Of a stretch of DNA of 64,000 nt, positions 18,540 through 27,128 are shown one piece after another; positions within the stretch are counted from its first letter, which is position 1; every line of letters starts with the position of its first letter. The notes below the pieces were generated by a model. The model saw only the letters and a program-made list of their open reading frames with translations. It was not told where the DNA came from and made no database searches. The translations under genes were made by a program, and so were the position numbers. This DNA is from Promethearchaeia archaeon (GTDB lineage Archaea; Asgardarchaeota; Lokiarchaeia; Sigyniarchaeales; SOKP01): the NCBI GenBank assembly GCA_029856145.1, contig JAHQWK010000016.1, positions 91,264 to 155,263 on the forward strand, read 5' to 3'.

Positions 18540-19586
18540 TTAAAAAAAATCATCCAGTGAAACTTGAACTTTTGAAGAATCTAATTTCCTCAATCTATCT
18601 AAAGCATTTTCTACCCTTTGCCGCGAAAAATTGTGTTGTTCTATTAATAATTCTTCCAGTTTATCAAAGTCGATTTTCTTTGGTTTTGATATCTTATAAT
18701 CCTTTTTTACATCAGGATTTAAAAATATATCTTTAATTTGGGTGACTAGTTCTAAGTTTAAAATGATCTCCTTTCCCCCAATTTTAACTTGATTTTTCAA
18801 TATATTTTCTATTGTATCATATTTCCTAATTAAGTCTAGTGCTGTTTTTTGACCAATCCCCTTAATACCTTGAAAAAAATCAGTCCCAATCATTATTCCC
18901 ATCTCAATTAGTTGCTCTCTATTTATTCCAAGATTATTTAAGAATTTGTTTAATGACACATATTCTATATCTAATGTAACAGTTGTATCTCTTACCTTCC
19001 TACTTCGACTTATGGCAAAATTTCTAAGCAATCTTTCTCCTCCAAATAATAAAGTATCGTAATCTTGGGAAGCACACGCCCAAGCATCTCCTTTTTCAAC
19101 TAAATATGCTGATTGAGCTTCTCCTTCAGAGTTAGCTTGAATTATCGGCATTCCCATAAACTCAATCAATTTTTTACTTTCTTCAATCATTCCTGCATCT
19201 AATGTAGATGTTAATTGGGCAAACTTTTTAGCTTCCTTAAAATCCTCATCGTCTTGAGCTTTAATCATTTTCTTCTTAGCTTCAGTTTTTATTTTTTTCC
19301 GTTCTTTTATTGTATCCAGTTTCAATTCAGAAGGGATTCCATCAAAAACATAAATTGGTTTGATAGTGTGCTCCAAAAAATTGATTGATCTATAGAAAAG
19401 TCCAGAAAGATGCGATGTTACATTTCCTTGATAATCCTTTAAAGGAGTTCCATCTCTCTGTCTTATTATTGCTAAAAATTGATAAATTGTGTTAAATGCA
19501 TCAATAGCAATGTTTTTTTTAAAGAGATTTTCAAATGTGATAGTTCTTTTGACTTCGTTTACTAACTCATTTATTTTAACGCCCAT
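18540..19586 (-). CDS. fen: Flap endonuclease 1
   Basis: Structure-specific nuclease that removes 5' flaps in Okazaki-fragment maturation and repair. Conserved acidic residues appear in DAFNTIYQF (N-terminal), VFDGIPSELK, ANSEGEAQSAYL, SQDYDTLLFG and GTDFFQGIKGIG, the last being the helix-hairpin-helix that grips duplex DNA. The C-terminal eight residues QVSLDDFF form a clear PCNA-interacting (PIP) box. Length of 348 residues is typical for archaea. It lies between Cdc48 and Nob1 on the same strand. Confidence 0.95.
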   Translation of the reverse strand: MGVKINELVNEVKRTITFENLFKKNIAIDAFNTIYQFLAIIRQRDGTPLKDYQGNVTSHLSGLFYRSINFLEHTIKPIYVFDGIPSELKLDTIKERKKIKTEAKKKMIKAQDDEDFKEAKKFAQLTSTLDAGMIEESKKLIEFMGMPIIQANSEGEAQSAYLVEKGDAWACASQDYDTLLFGGERLLRNFAISRSRKVRDTTVTLDIEYVSLNKFLNNLGINREQLIEMGIMIGTDFFQGIKGIGQKTALDLIRKYDTIENILKNQVKIGGKEIILNLELVTQIKDIFLNPDVKKDYKISKPKKIDFDKLEELLIEQHNFSRQRVENALDRLRKLDSSKVQVSLDDFF

Positions 19587-19656
19587 TTCTTTCTTATTCC
19601 CTATTTTCTATATGTATTTGTGATACAACTTATATAATTACCACTAATATATTATA

Positions 19657-20193
19657 TTATTTCTTTGGTCGTCTTCTTAGTTTTAATCCACAAATTTCAC
19701 AATTTTTATTCAAATCTTCAGCTCTATGAATTTTTTTGCAATAAGGGCAATAAATTTCCCAGATTATTTTAGCTTCAATACCATCTTTATATAAAGAAGA
19801 ATAAGGTATGTTTAGCTCAGAGCAAACATTTTCAATAGTATAATCATTACTATAAATCCTTAGATTTTCTCCTTGCTCTTCTATTAACTCTAAACTTATT
19901 GCTAAAAGCCCCTTATCCGCATCTGATAATGCATTAAAATCCCCTGTATCTTTAGATATTTCACTTATCTTAGTGATATATTCGTTTTTAGGAACTTTTA
20001 TTTTTAATGTTCTGGCTTCAATTGCGGCGTAGATTTTATTTAAAATATTTCTATTCTTTTCTTTATATCTACTATCATTTACTTCCTCAATTATAGAAGG
20101 CGTTGTATAAATGACTCCTTCGATTACATTAAAATCAATTCCAGTTAGGAAAATATTAGTATCAAAAATATAAATTGAAGCTTTTTCTTTCAT
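19657..20193 (-). CDS. nob1: rRNA maturation endonuclease Nob1
   Basis: PIN-domain nuclease with a C-terminal zinc ribbon that cleaves the 3' end of pre-16S rRNA. PIN residues: IFDTNIFLTG (first Asp), EEV in the second helix, LSDADKGLL and YSNDYTIENV (last Asp). The ribbon is CPYC and CEIC, about 20 residues apart, followed by a basic tail. At 178 residues it has the usual archaeal length. Confidence 0.88.
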   Translation of the reverse strand: MKEKASIYIFDTNIFLTGIDFNVIEGVIYTTPSIIEEVNDSRYKEKNRNILNKIYAAIEARTLKIKVPKNEYITKISEISKDTGDFNALSDADKGLLAISLELIEEQGENLRIYSNDYTIENVCSELNIPYSSLYKDGIEAKIIWEIYCPYCKKIHRAEDLNKNCEICGLKLRRRPKK

Positions 20194-20245
20194 ATTACTA
20201 TTCTTCGGTTATGCATTATCAGATATTTTATATTCTCCTCAAATA

Positions 20246-21145
20246 TTATTCTTCAGGAGAATCATCAATAGGAACTCTTCTTACAGTACCAATAATTTTC
20301 TTTCTCAATCGTGTATAATAACTTCTACTAAACCGAATAAATTTATTTTGAGAATTTGCTTTACGAATTCTGATTTTAGTATTAGGGGCAATTCTCCTAA
20401 TGATTTGTTGGCCATCTATTACAATTTTCGCATCTAATCGTGGTCTTAATAGCTGAATCTCAATTTCAGAATCAACGGGGACTATTATTGGTTTCAAACC
20501 AGATCCTGCAAAACTATTTAGTGGAGTTATTTGCATAGTTTCCATATTAGGGTTCACAATTGCTCCACCTGCACTTAAATTATAAGCTGTAGATCCCGTA
20601 GGTGTTGAAATTATTACTCCATCTAAATAACTTCGATTTAGAAATACGCCATCAATTCTGATTGACACTTGTAAAACTTTTGAACTTTTAGAAGATACAA
20701 TTAAAACTTCATTCAAGGCATTACTCAATTTAATTTCACCAGAATTTTTAGCTATATAAGCTGTAATTTTAGAACATTTTTCTAACCTAAATTCATCGTT
20801 TAAAACCCTCATTAAATCTTTAAATATCGTTCTTGCATTAGATTCATCTAGAAACCCAATAGAACCAACATTTACTCCCAAAATAGGAGGAGGATTTTGT
20901 TGAGATAAACTACTAGCAACTCTTAATATTGATCCATCTCCACCAACAATCACAATGAATTTAATGTTCTCAGCATTCATTTCACCTAAATCCATACCAT
21001 TATGTGGAAAAATTTTTGGAGCTATTCTCGTTTCCAAATAAACAATTTCACCTTTTTGAACTAAGTATTCAAAAACCCTCCTTGTTAGTTTAATTGCTCT
21101 TTCTGAATCCAATCTACAAGCTAAAGCTATTGGCTTTTTCTCCAT
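20246..21145 (-). CDS. nadK: NAD kinase
   Basis: ATP(or polyphosphate)-dependent NAD kinase that supplies NADP. Seen: GGDGSILRVASSL (the catalytic GGDG motif near residues 69-81), GVNVGSIGFLDE, and the NAD-binding STPTGSTAYNLSAGG. The basic C-terminal tail ends with an acidic patch. It lies between aIF5A and Nob1 on the minus strand with about 100 and 50 bases of spacing. Confidence 0.92.
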   Translation of the reverse strand: MEKKPIALACRLDSERAIKLTRRVFEYLVQKGEIVYLETRIAPKIFPHNGMDLGEMNAENIKFIVIVGGDGSILRVASSLSQQNPPPILGVNVGSIGFLDESNARTIFKDLMRVLNDEFRLEKCSKITAYIAKNSGEIKLSNALNEVLIVSSKSSKVLQVSIRIDGVFLNRSYLDGVIISTPTGSTAYNLSAGGAIVNPNMETMQITPLNSFAGSGLKPIIVPVDSEIEIQLLRPRLDAKIVIDGQQIIRRIAPNTKIRIRKANSQNKFIRFSRSYYTRLRKKIIGTVRRVPIDDSPEE

Positions 21146-21242
21146 AACCCTAGGTTTTTCTATTAAGAATTATAATTTAATCTTGATATAATCTAAAAAA
21201 ATAATGGATAATTAAATTAATAATTGATCTGAACTACTTATA

Positions 21243-21671
21243 TTAATTACTGAAAACTCTACTTATAAGTGTTTTTCCCGCCAATTGCCAATATTCTACT
21301 TGAGTTGTTGAGATGTTATCAGGATTAGCTTGAAGATCCTTTAATTTTTCTTTTAAGTTTTCGTCTTGAGGCCAATCTACATCCAACGATTCATATGACT
21401 CTAAATTCATAATATTAATCGAAGTATCCTCAATGAAGTTTATTTGAGCGTTTCCTTTCATAATTTCTGGCACTTCGACCATATGGCCACTCGGTATTGT
21501 GAGTGACCGTTTGTTATTATCAAATAAGCCTACACAAACAACACGGACCTTCGCGTGTCCGTGTTTTCCAGATTTCGACCTTTCAGTAGCTTTAATAATA
21601 CATGGTTCTTCATCAACCATGATATATTGTCCAGTTTTTAATTTTTGTATCTCTGTTCTTCTAATAGACAA
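21243..21671 (-). CDS. eif5a: Translation initiation factor aIF5A
   Basis: Archaeal IF5A (142 residues), which stimulates peptide-bond formation at difficult motifs. The hypusination loop SKSGKHGHA is intact, with Lys36 as the modified residue. The N-terminal SH3-like domain (KTGQYIMVDEEPC) and the C-terminal OB fold (SLTIPSGHMVEVPEI) are visible. No deoxyhypusine synthase is encoded in this window. Confidence 0.95.
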   Translation of the reverse strand: MSIRRTEIQKLKTGQYIMVDEEPCIIKATERSKSGKHGHAKVRVVCVGLFDNNKRSLTIPSGHMVEVPEIMKGNAQINFIEDTSINIMNLESYESLDVDWPQDENLKEKLKDLQANPDNISTTQVEYWQLAGKTLISRVFSN

Positions 21672-21824
21672 TTACATTTACACCTTAGTTTATATATTTT
21701 TATCCAAATATTTTTAATTTTGACATTTCTTTTAATTTATGATATATTATATTTTTTCAAAAAAAAATATTAGTTTTTACTCACTATTTCAAATACCTAA
21801 AAAAAATTAATCACTGTTATAATA

Positions 21825-23198
21825 ATGGTTTTAGAAAAACTAGGAAGGTCATTGGATAACGCCATTAGAACTATCAGACGTTTGCCAAAAGTGGATAAAG
21901 ATGCAATTGACGCGTTGATCCAACAAATTCAGCGTGCATTGCTAGGATCCGATGTAAAAGTCGAATTAGTGTTTGAAATGACCGAAAATATCAGAAAAGA
22001 AGCAATGAATACTAAGCTTCAGAAAGTGAGAAGGAAAGATTTTGTGATTAAATTAATACACGATGAGCTTATAAAACTACTTGGAGGAAAACCCGCACCT
22101 ATAAGAATAAAGACAGGGAAAAAAAATGTAATTTTACTTGTGGGTATCCAAGGTTCGGGTAAAACTACAACAATTGCAAAATTAGCAAAATATTATAAAA
22201 GTAAAGGTTATAAAATCGCTGCGTTAACCACTGATACTTGGCGACCTGGAGCCTATGAGCAATTAGAACAATTGTCAGAACAAATAGGTGTCAAATGTTA
22301 TGGAAATCCTAATGAGAAAAATGCTATTAAGATAGCAATTCAAGAAACTAAAAAGGCGATAAATGATGGAAATGATATTATAATCGTCGATACTGCTGGA
22401 AGACATAAAGAAGAAAAAGAACTAATGAAAGAAATGGCAATTATAGAACAAAAACTAAAGCCAAATGAAATAATTTTAGTAATAGATGGTACTCTCGGTC
22501 AACAAGCATTCAACCAAGCCGAAGCGTTTGCTCAAACCACTAATTTAGGTTCAATTATAGTCACTAAATTAGATGGAACTGCGAAAGGAGGTGGTGCTTT
22601 ATCTGCATGTGCAGCTTCTAATGTGGGTATTAGATTCATAGGTATGGGTGAGAAAGTTGATGATTTTGAAGAATTTGAATCCTCAAAATTCGTAGGAACA
22701 CTACTAGGAATTCCTGATATTGAATCATTAGTTCAGAAGGTGCAAGAAGCTGAAGTAGATATAGAACCAGAGATGGTTAAAAGAATGATGCACGGGAAAT
22801 TTACTCTTGATGATTTATATCTGCAGTTGAAGAGCATTAAAAAAGTGGGAAAATTTAAACAAATTTTATCTATGATGGGTGGCGGAAATATCCCAGATGC
22901 ATTAAAGGAGGATGCTGAAGCTAATCTAGCGAAATGGGAAGTTGTTCTTAATTCTATGACACAACAAGAAAAAGATAATCCAAAAATCATTAAAAAGACT
23001 CGAAAAAGACGAATTGCAATTGGAAGCGGAACTCAATACTCTGTTATAAATAAAATGCTCGACCAATACAATGCTATGAAGAAATTTATGAAAAGATTTC
23101 TCCAAATGCAGAAGAAAGGGAAAGGGATGCCTGGGATGCCTGGACTTCCTGGTGGAAAAGGCGCAGCTGATTTTATGAAAAAGTTAGGTAAGTTTTAA
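21825..23198 (+). CDS. srp54: Signal recognition particle 54 kDa protein
   Basis: GTPase subunit of SRP that binds signal sequences and 7S RNA. The N domain (1-90, with ALLGSDV), the G domain (GIQGSGKTTTIAKLA at 107-121, DTWRPGAYEQL, DTAGRHKEE, TKLDGTAKGGGALS) and the methionine-rich M domain (from about residue 320, with GSGTQYSVINKMLDQY) are all complete. The tail is glycine/methionine rich (MPGMPGLPGGKG), as in other archaea. A TrmY-like gene follows 24 bases later. Confidence 0.95.
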   Translation: MVLEKLGRSLDNAIRTIRRLPKVDKDAIDALIQQIQRALLGSDVKVELVFEMTENIRKEAMNTKLQKVRRKDFVIKLIHDELIKLLGGKPAPIRIKTGKKNVILLVGIQGSGKTTTIAKLAKYYKSKGYKIAALTTDTWRPGAYEQLEQLSEQIGVKCYGNPNEKNAIKIAIQETKKAINDGNDIIIVDTAGRHKEEKELMKEMAIIEQKLKPNEIILVIDGTLGQQAFNQAEAFAQTTNLGSIIVTKLDGTAKGGGALSACAASNVGIRFIGMGEKVDDFEEFESSKFVGTLLGIPDIESLVQKVQEAEVDIEPEMVKRMMHGKFTLDDLYLQLKSIKKVGKFKQILSMMGGGNIPDALKEDAEANLAKWEVVLNSMTQQEKDNPKIIKKTRKRRIAIGSGTQYSVINKMLDQYNAMKKFMKRFLQMQKKGKGMPGMPGLPGGKGAADFMKKLGKF

Positions 23199-23222
23199 AT
23201 TTATTTCCTATAACAACTAAAA

Positions 23223-23879
23223 TTGAGTATTTTGGTCAATTTCTTATTATTATTTGAAAAAATTATCAATTACTCTAAAAAGGATATTGATAAGGGAAAA
23301 ACTCCTCTTAATGTTTATAAGATTTGCTCTTGTATTAGAGAAACATTTTGTCTATCTTATGCTATAAGAAAAGACAATGTTTTATATCTTTATTTTCAAA
23401 AAGAGCATGTTTTAATTAAATTTGAAGGGCAAACATTACGATTTTTAGGCCCTGATGAGAGGTCTCAAGCAATATTAATAAAAAAGGCTTTAAATAAAAT
23501 CTACGAAAAATTCGATAATGAGAATAATAAATGGGTAAAATCAACTCCAGGAATTTTTGGTAAAAGGTTTTCTAATAATCTCGAATTTATTGAATTTTTT
23601 ACTTCAATATCCAATAGAAAAAATAATCTTATAATAGACGCTTATCAAAGTTTAGGGGAAAAAATAAATTTAGTGAATTTAGATAAATTTTTCTGCCCAA
23701 TCAATGAATTGGACTTCTTTATCATTCCAACTTATAACAACCTAAATAATAATACGAATATAATAGAGATGTTCAAAGAATTAAAAACCATTAATATTAT
23801 TTCTCTTTCAATGATAAAATCTATAGAAGATAAAATTTTATATATTAATTTTCGAAAAGATCAACAAAGCACTTTATAG
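23223..23879 (+). CDS. TrmY-like SPOUT methyltransferase, degenerate C-terminus
   Basis: The N-terminal half matches archaeal TrmY, the tRNA pseudouridine-54 N1-methyltransferase: RETFCLSYAIRKDNVLYLY, then the hallmark LGPDERSQAILIKKAL near residues 77-92. The C-terminal half should form the SAM-binding knot with a GDH-x-GF loop and a late HC motif. Here those positions are eroded (IIPTYNNLNN and ISLSMIKSIEDKI), so the fold is probably retained but methyl transfer is uncertain. The first in-frame codon is a TTG at 23223. It is immediately followed by dihydroorotase, four bases away. Confidence 0.65.
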   Translation: MSILVNFLLLFEKIINYSKKDIDKGKTPLNVYKICSCIRETFCLSYAIRKDNVLYLYFQKEHVLIKFEGQTLRFLGPDERSQAILIKKALNKIYEKFDNENNKWVKSTPGIFGKRFSNNLEFIEFFTSISNRKNNLIIDAYQSLGEKINLVNLDKFFCPINELDFFIIPTYNNLNNNTNIIEMFKELKTINIISLSMIKSIEDKILYINFRKDQQSTL

Positions 23880-23892
23880 AAATTTGGACATT

Positions 23893-25287
23893 ATGATTTT
23901 AAAAAACGCTAAAATTTATTCTGAAGGATTAATACGTAAAGGAATTCTACTTATTAACAACGGTGTTATAGCTGAAATTAAATTCAAACAAAAAGATAAA
24001 GATTTAGAAACGGTTGTGAAAAAAAATCAAGATGGAAAAGAAATCGACTGTGAAAATAAATTAATTTTACCTGGAATAATAGATATTCATTCTCATTTGC
24101 GAGATATGGGTCAAAGCGAAAAGGAAACATTTTTAACGGGAACTAAGGCAGCTGCTTTTTCAGGAATTACAACAGTTTTCAATATGCCTAATACAATACC
24201 TCCAGCGATTACATCAGATCAAATTAAATTATGGATGGAAAAAGCCGAGAGTAATATTTATGTGGATGTTGGATTCATTGCAGGAGTTCCTAAAGAAATT
24301 AATGAAGATGAGGTTAAACTTATTATTGATTTAGGAATTATTGGATTTAAAATTTACTCTCTTGATTCTATTAATGATATTGATTGGAAAGATCCAAAAA
24401 ATCTTCACAATCTTTTTGATATTTCATCTAAATTCCAAATTCCTATTTTTATACATGCATCTTATCCATTATCTGAAGAACAAAAAGAACAAAACAAACA
24501 AGAATTTAATTTAAAGCAGGGAAGTATTTTAGAATATCACAATAGGTTTGATCCAGTTATAACAGAAGAGAAGTATGTTAAATTTGTTATCGAAAATTAC
24601 AAAGAATATATTGATGTCAATCATTTAAATCCCAGATTTTATCCAAAAATCCATTTTTGTCATGTGAGTTGTATTGAAAGTTATTTAGCAATTAAAAGAA
24701 CACAGACTTCAAATAAAAATCTAAAAATAAGTTTTGAAGTTACTCCGCATCATCTACTTTTATCGAATAAAATCAAATTAAATAATGAGAATTTTGGTAA
24801 AGTCTTACCTCCTTTAAGAAAAGAAGAACATCATAAATTTCTTTTCAATGAGTTAAGGAAAGGCAATATCAAGTTAATAGGAACTGATCATGCGCCACAT
24901 ACATTAGAAGAAAAAGCTCAAAAATATTTCGATGCTCCTTCTGGATTCCCGGGTTTTGAAACCTATCCATTATTGATGCTCAATAGAGTATTTAATTTCC
25001 AACTTTCTTTAGAAAGATTCGTTGAAGTAGCCTCAGAAAATCCTGCAAAAATTTTCAATCTAAGGAATAAAGGTTTTATTAAAGAAGGATTTGATGCGGA
25101 TTTAGTTATTGTTGATAAAGTGTCTGATTATATGATTGATCCTCAGAATTTTAAAACTAAAGCAAAATTTTCTCCTTATGAAAAATTTAGAACAAATGTT
25201 CAAATCTGGAAAGTATTTCTAAGAGGAATTGAAATTAATATTGAAGATTCTATACCAACTGGAAAAATTATCAAAAAGGAGTTATAA
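23893..25287 (+). CDS. pyrC: Dihydroorotase
   Basis: Class I dihydroorotase of de novo pyrimidine synthesis, interconverting carbamoyl-aspartate and dihydroorotate. Metal ligands are seen in DIHSHLRD, in FKIYS (the lysine usually carboxylated), HASYP, HVSC and in GTDHAPHT. NMPNT and the FPGFETYPLL segment are typical. At about 464 residues it is slightly long for the family. A TTG at 23884 precedes the ATG by three codons; I chose the ATG at 23893. No other pyr genes are adjacent. Confidence 0.9.
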   Translation: MILKNAKIYSEGLIRKGILLINNGVIAEIKFKQKDKDLETVVKKNQDGKEIDCENKLILPGIIDIHSHLRDMGQSEKETFLTGTKAAAFSGITTVFNMPNTIPPAITSDQIKLWMEKAESNIYVDVGFIAGVPKEINEDEVKLIIDLGIIGFKIYSLDSINDIDWKDPKNLHNLFDISSKFQIPIFIHASYPLSEEQKEQNKQEFNLKQGSILEYHNRFDPVITEEKYVKFVIENYKEYIDVNHLNPRFYPKIHFCHVSCIESYLAIKRTQTSNKNLKISFEVTPHHLLLSNKIKLNNENFGKVLPPLRKEEHHKFLFNELRKGNIKLIGTDHAPHTLEEKAQKYFDAPSGFPGFETYPLLMLNRVFNFQLSLERFVEVASENPAKIFNLRNKGFIKEGFDADLVIVDKVSDYMIDPQNFKTKAKFSPYEKFRTNVQIWKVFLRGIEINIEDSIPTGKIIKKEL

Positions 25288-25346
25288 AGTATATATGTCT
25301 AAACGTTATAATAATACATAAAATAGTTGATTATTGGGACATTAAA

Positions 25347-25979
25347 ATGCCTAGTGAAGAAGAATTTAGCTTAGAAGAGGGTATAACCTTATTAAATTTC
25401 ACTCGAGAAAATATCGAATTCTATTTAAAAAATAATAGACGTATCCTCATTCCGGATAAAATAAAAGAAAAATTTTCGAATAAATATGGGGCTTTTGTTA
25501 CATTAAACAGATATAACGTTTCAGGCAACCCATTAAGAGGTTGTATTGGTTATATAGAACCTACTTATTCTTTATATGACGTGATTCATAAGGTTTCAAT
25601 TAGTTCTGCTACAGAAGATCCACGATTTCCTTCAGTATCGCTTGATGAAATGGATAATATAGTAATTGAACTTTCAATTTTAACTCCTCCTAAATTGCTT
25701 GAAGTGGATGATCCAAAGGAATATATTGGTAAAATAGTAATTGGAAGAGATGGGCTTATAGCTGAAAAGGGAATGAGAAGAGGCCTACTTCTTCCTCAAG
25801 TTCCTGTAGATCATGGAAGAAATTGGGATGTCGAGACTTTTCTTTCTCAAACTTGTTCAAAAGCTTGGCTAGATAGCAATGCATGGAAAGAAAAAAGTAC
25901 GAAAATATATTCTTTTCAAGCTATTCTTTTCGAGGAAAAAGAACCACGCGGTGAAGTAGTAAGAAAGTATCTCAACTAA
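25347..25979 (+). CDS. AMMECR1-domain protein
   Basis: Conserved AMMECR1 family protein (210 residues). The invariant LRGCIGYIEP motif lies around residues 66-75, with DPRFPSVSLDE and MRRGLLLPQVPV further on. The family is widespread in archaea and eukaryotes, and its molecular function is still unsettled. In Asgard and other archaea it is often near radical-SAM Memo-type genes; none is seen here. Spacing to dihydroorotase is about 60 bases on the same strand. Confidence 0.9.
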   Translation: MPSEEEFSLEEGITLLNFTRENIEFYLKNNRRILIPDKIKEKFSNKYGAFVTLNRYNVSGNPLRGCIGYIEPTYSLYDVIHKVSISSATEDPRFPSVSLDEMDNIVIELSILTPPKLLEVDDPKEYIGKIVIGRDGLIAEKGMRRGLLLPQVPVDHGRNWDVETFLSQTCSKAWLDSNAWKEKSTKIYSFQAILFEEKEPRGEVVRKYLN

Positions 25980-26078
25980 ATAAATAATGCCCTTCTTATA
26001 AAATAGAAAACTTTTAGAATATTTTGTATAAGTAAAAGATAATCTATTAAAAAAAAAAAACCCAAGATTTAAAGATAA

Positions 26079-26777
26079 TTAATGAAGATGTTGATGGATT
26101 TGTCTATTATTTAATGATTTTAATGCAATTTTGGTTGATTCCTCTGCTTGTTGCTTTGTAACCATTCCAATTGTCACAGCACAAATATTATGATTGGCAA
26201 TATATTGAAACGCTATATCCGGTTTAATTTCTCCTGCTGCTAGAGTTTTCATTCCTACATAATAAAAATCATTTGTATTATCAACAATTTCTTCTAATTC
26301 TTTCGCGTTTCCCATTAAAAATCCATTTGCATTAAAGGGTATTAAAAATACTCTTACATTTAAAGAATTTTGAATACAATATTTAATTGTTGGAATTGGA
26401 TCATGAGTTGCGATTCCTGAAATTATTCCATAACCCGATATTTCATCTAAGAGTCTCAACAAATCTGTTCCTTTATTATCAGAAATCATACCATGAACGA
26501 ATATTATTTTTGCTCCCTTTTCGATTAAGATTTCAATTTTAGGATCTACACCTGGATAGGTAGATCCCGTTATCACATAATCACTATAAATTTCACTCAT
26601 TATTTGGGCCGCTTCCATAATTTTTCCACTAGGTATTACCTCAATCCCACGAGCACCTTTCGCATAGCTAGTTTCTAAAATCTCCAACATTGCCTTTGGG
26701 TTATTTAAAAATTTTCTACGCCATTCAAATGTGTTATACCCAAATTGTCCGGCTCCAATAAAGGGAGACGTTCCCAC
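26079..26777 (-). CDS. TIM-barrel protein, aldo-keto-reductase-like, N-terminus uncertain
   Basis: A 232-residue beta/alpha barrel with GTSPFIGAGQFG at its start, GARGIEVIPSGK, VITGSTYPGV and the late YYVGMKTLAAGEIKP segment. It resembles aldo-keto-reductase-like barrels of archaea, but the catalytic Tyr/Lys pair is not evident, so no reaction is assigned. The called start is a GTG at 26777. The open frame continues upstream as KIDDIDIPLVSV, just what a first barrel strand should look like, without any standard start codon before a stop. Translation may start at an ATT (26817-26819). It is divergent from the DapA-like fusion gene. Confidence 0.6.
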   Translation of the reverse strand: MGTSPFIGAGQFGYNTFEWRRKFLNNPKAMLEILETSYAKGARGIEVIPSGKIMEAAQIMSEIYSDYVITGSTYPGVDPKIEILIEKGAKIIFVHGMISDNKGTDLLRLLDEISGYGIISGIATHDPIPTIKYCIQNSLNVRVFLIPFNANGFLMGNAKELEEIVDNTNDFYYVGMKTLAAGEIKPDIAFQYIANHNICAVTIGMVTKQQAEESTKIALKSLNNRQIHQHLH

Positions 26778-26978
26778 AGAAACTAGTGGGATATCAATAT
26801 CATCAATTTTACAAAAAATTTTGACCCCTTCTTTAAATATTAGTTAATTTAATTTAAATTTGATAAGTGATTATTATAAAGCGAATTATAAAATTTTTAG
26901 TCAAGAATCATATAAATACATAAACAATATTATTCATAAAATATAATAGAAAATCAATTTAGATTCTTATTTTTTGAA

Positions 26979-26993
26979 GAGGAGATAAGAATA
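26979..26993 (+). promoter_or_regulatory. Ribosome-binding site with in-frame ATA as possible start
   Basis: A good Shine-Dalgarno sequence GAGGAG (26979-26984) is followed after six bases by ATA (26991-26993). From this ATA the frame of the following gene reads PQINGVICNTLTFYNQDF, the normal N-terminal strand of a DapA-type barrel. There is no ATG, GTG or TTG in frame until 27129. Confidence 0.4.
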
Positions 26994-27128
26994 CCACAAA
27001 TTAATGGCGTTATTTGTAATACTTTAACCTTCTATAATCAAGATTTTGAAATCATCACAAGCCTTAATTCACTTCTTATACGCCATATTCTTACAAATGA
27101 AGCAAATTGTCTTCTTCTTTTTGGTAGG

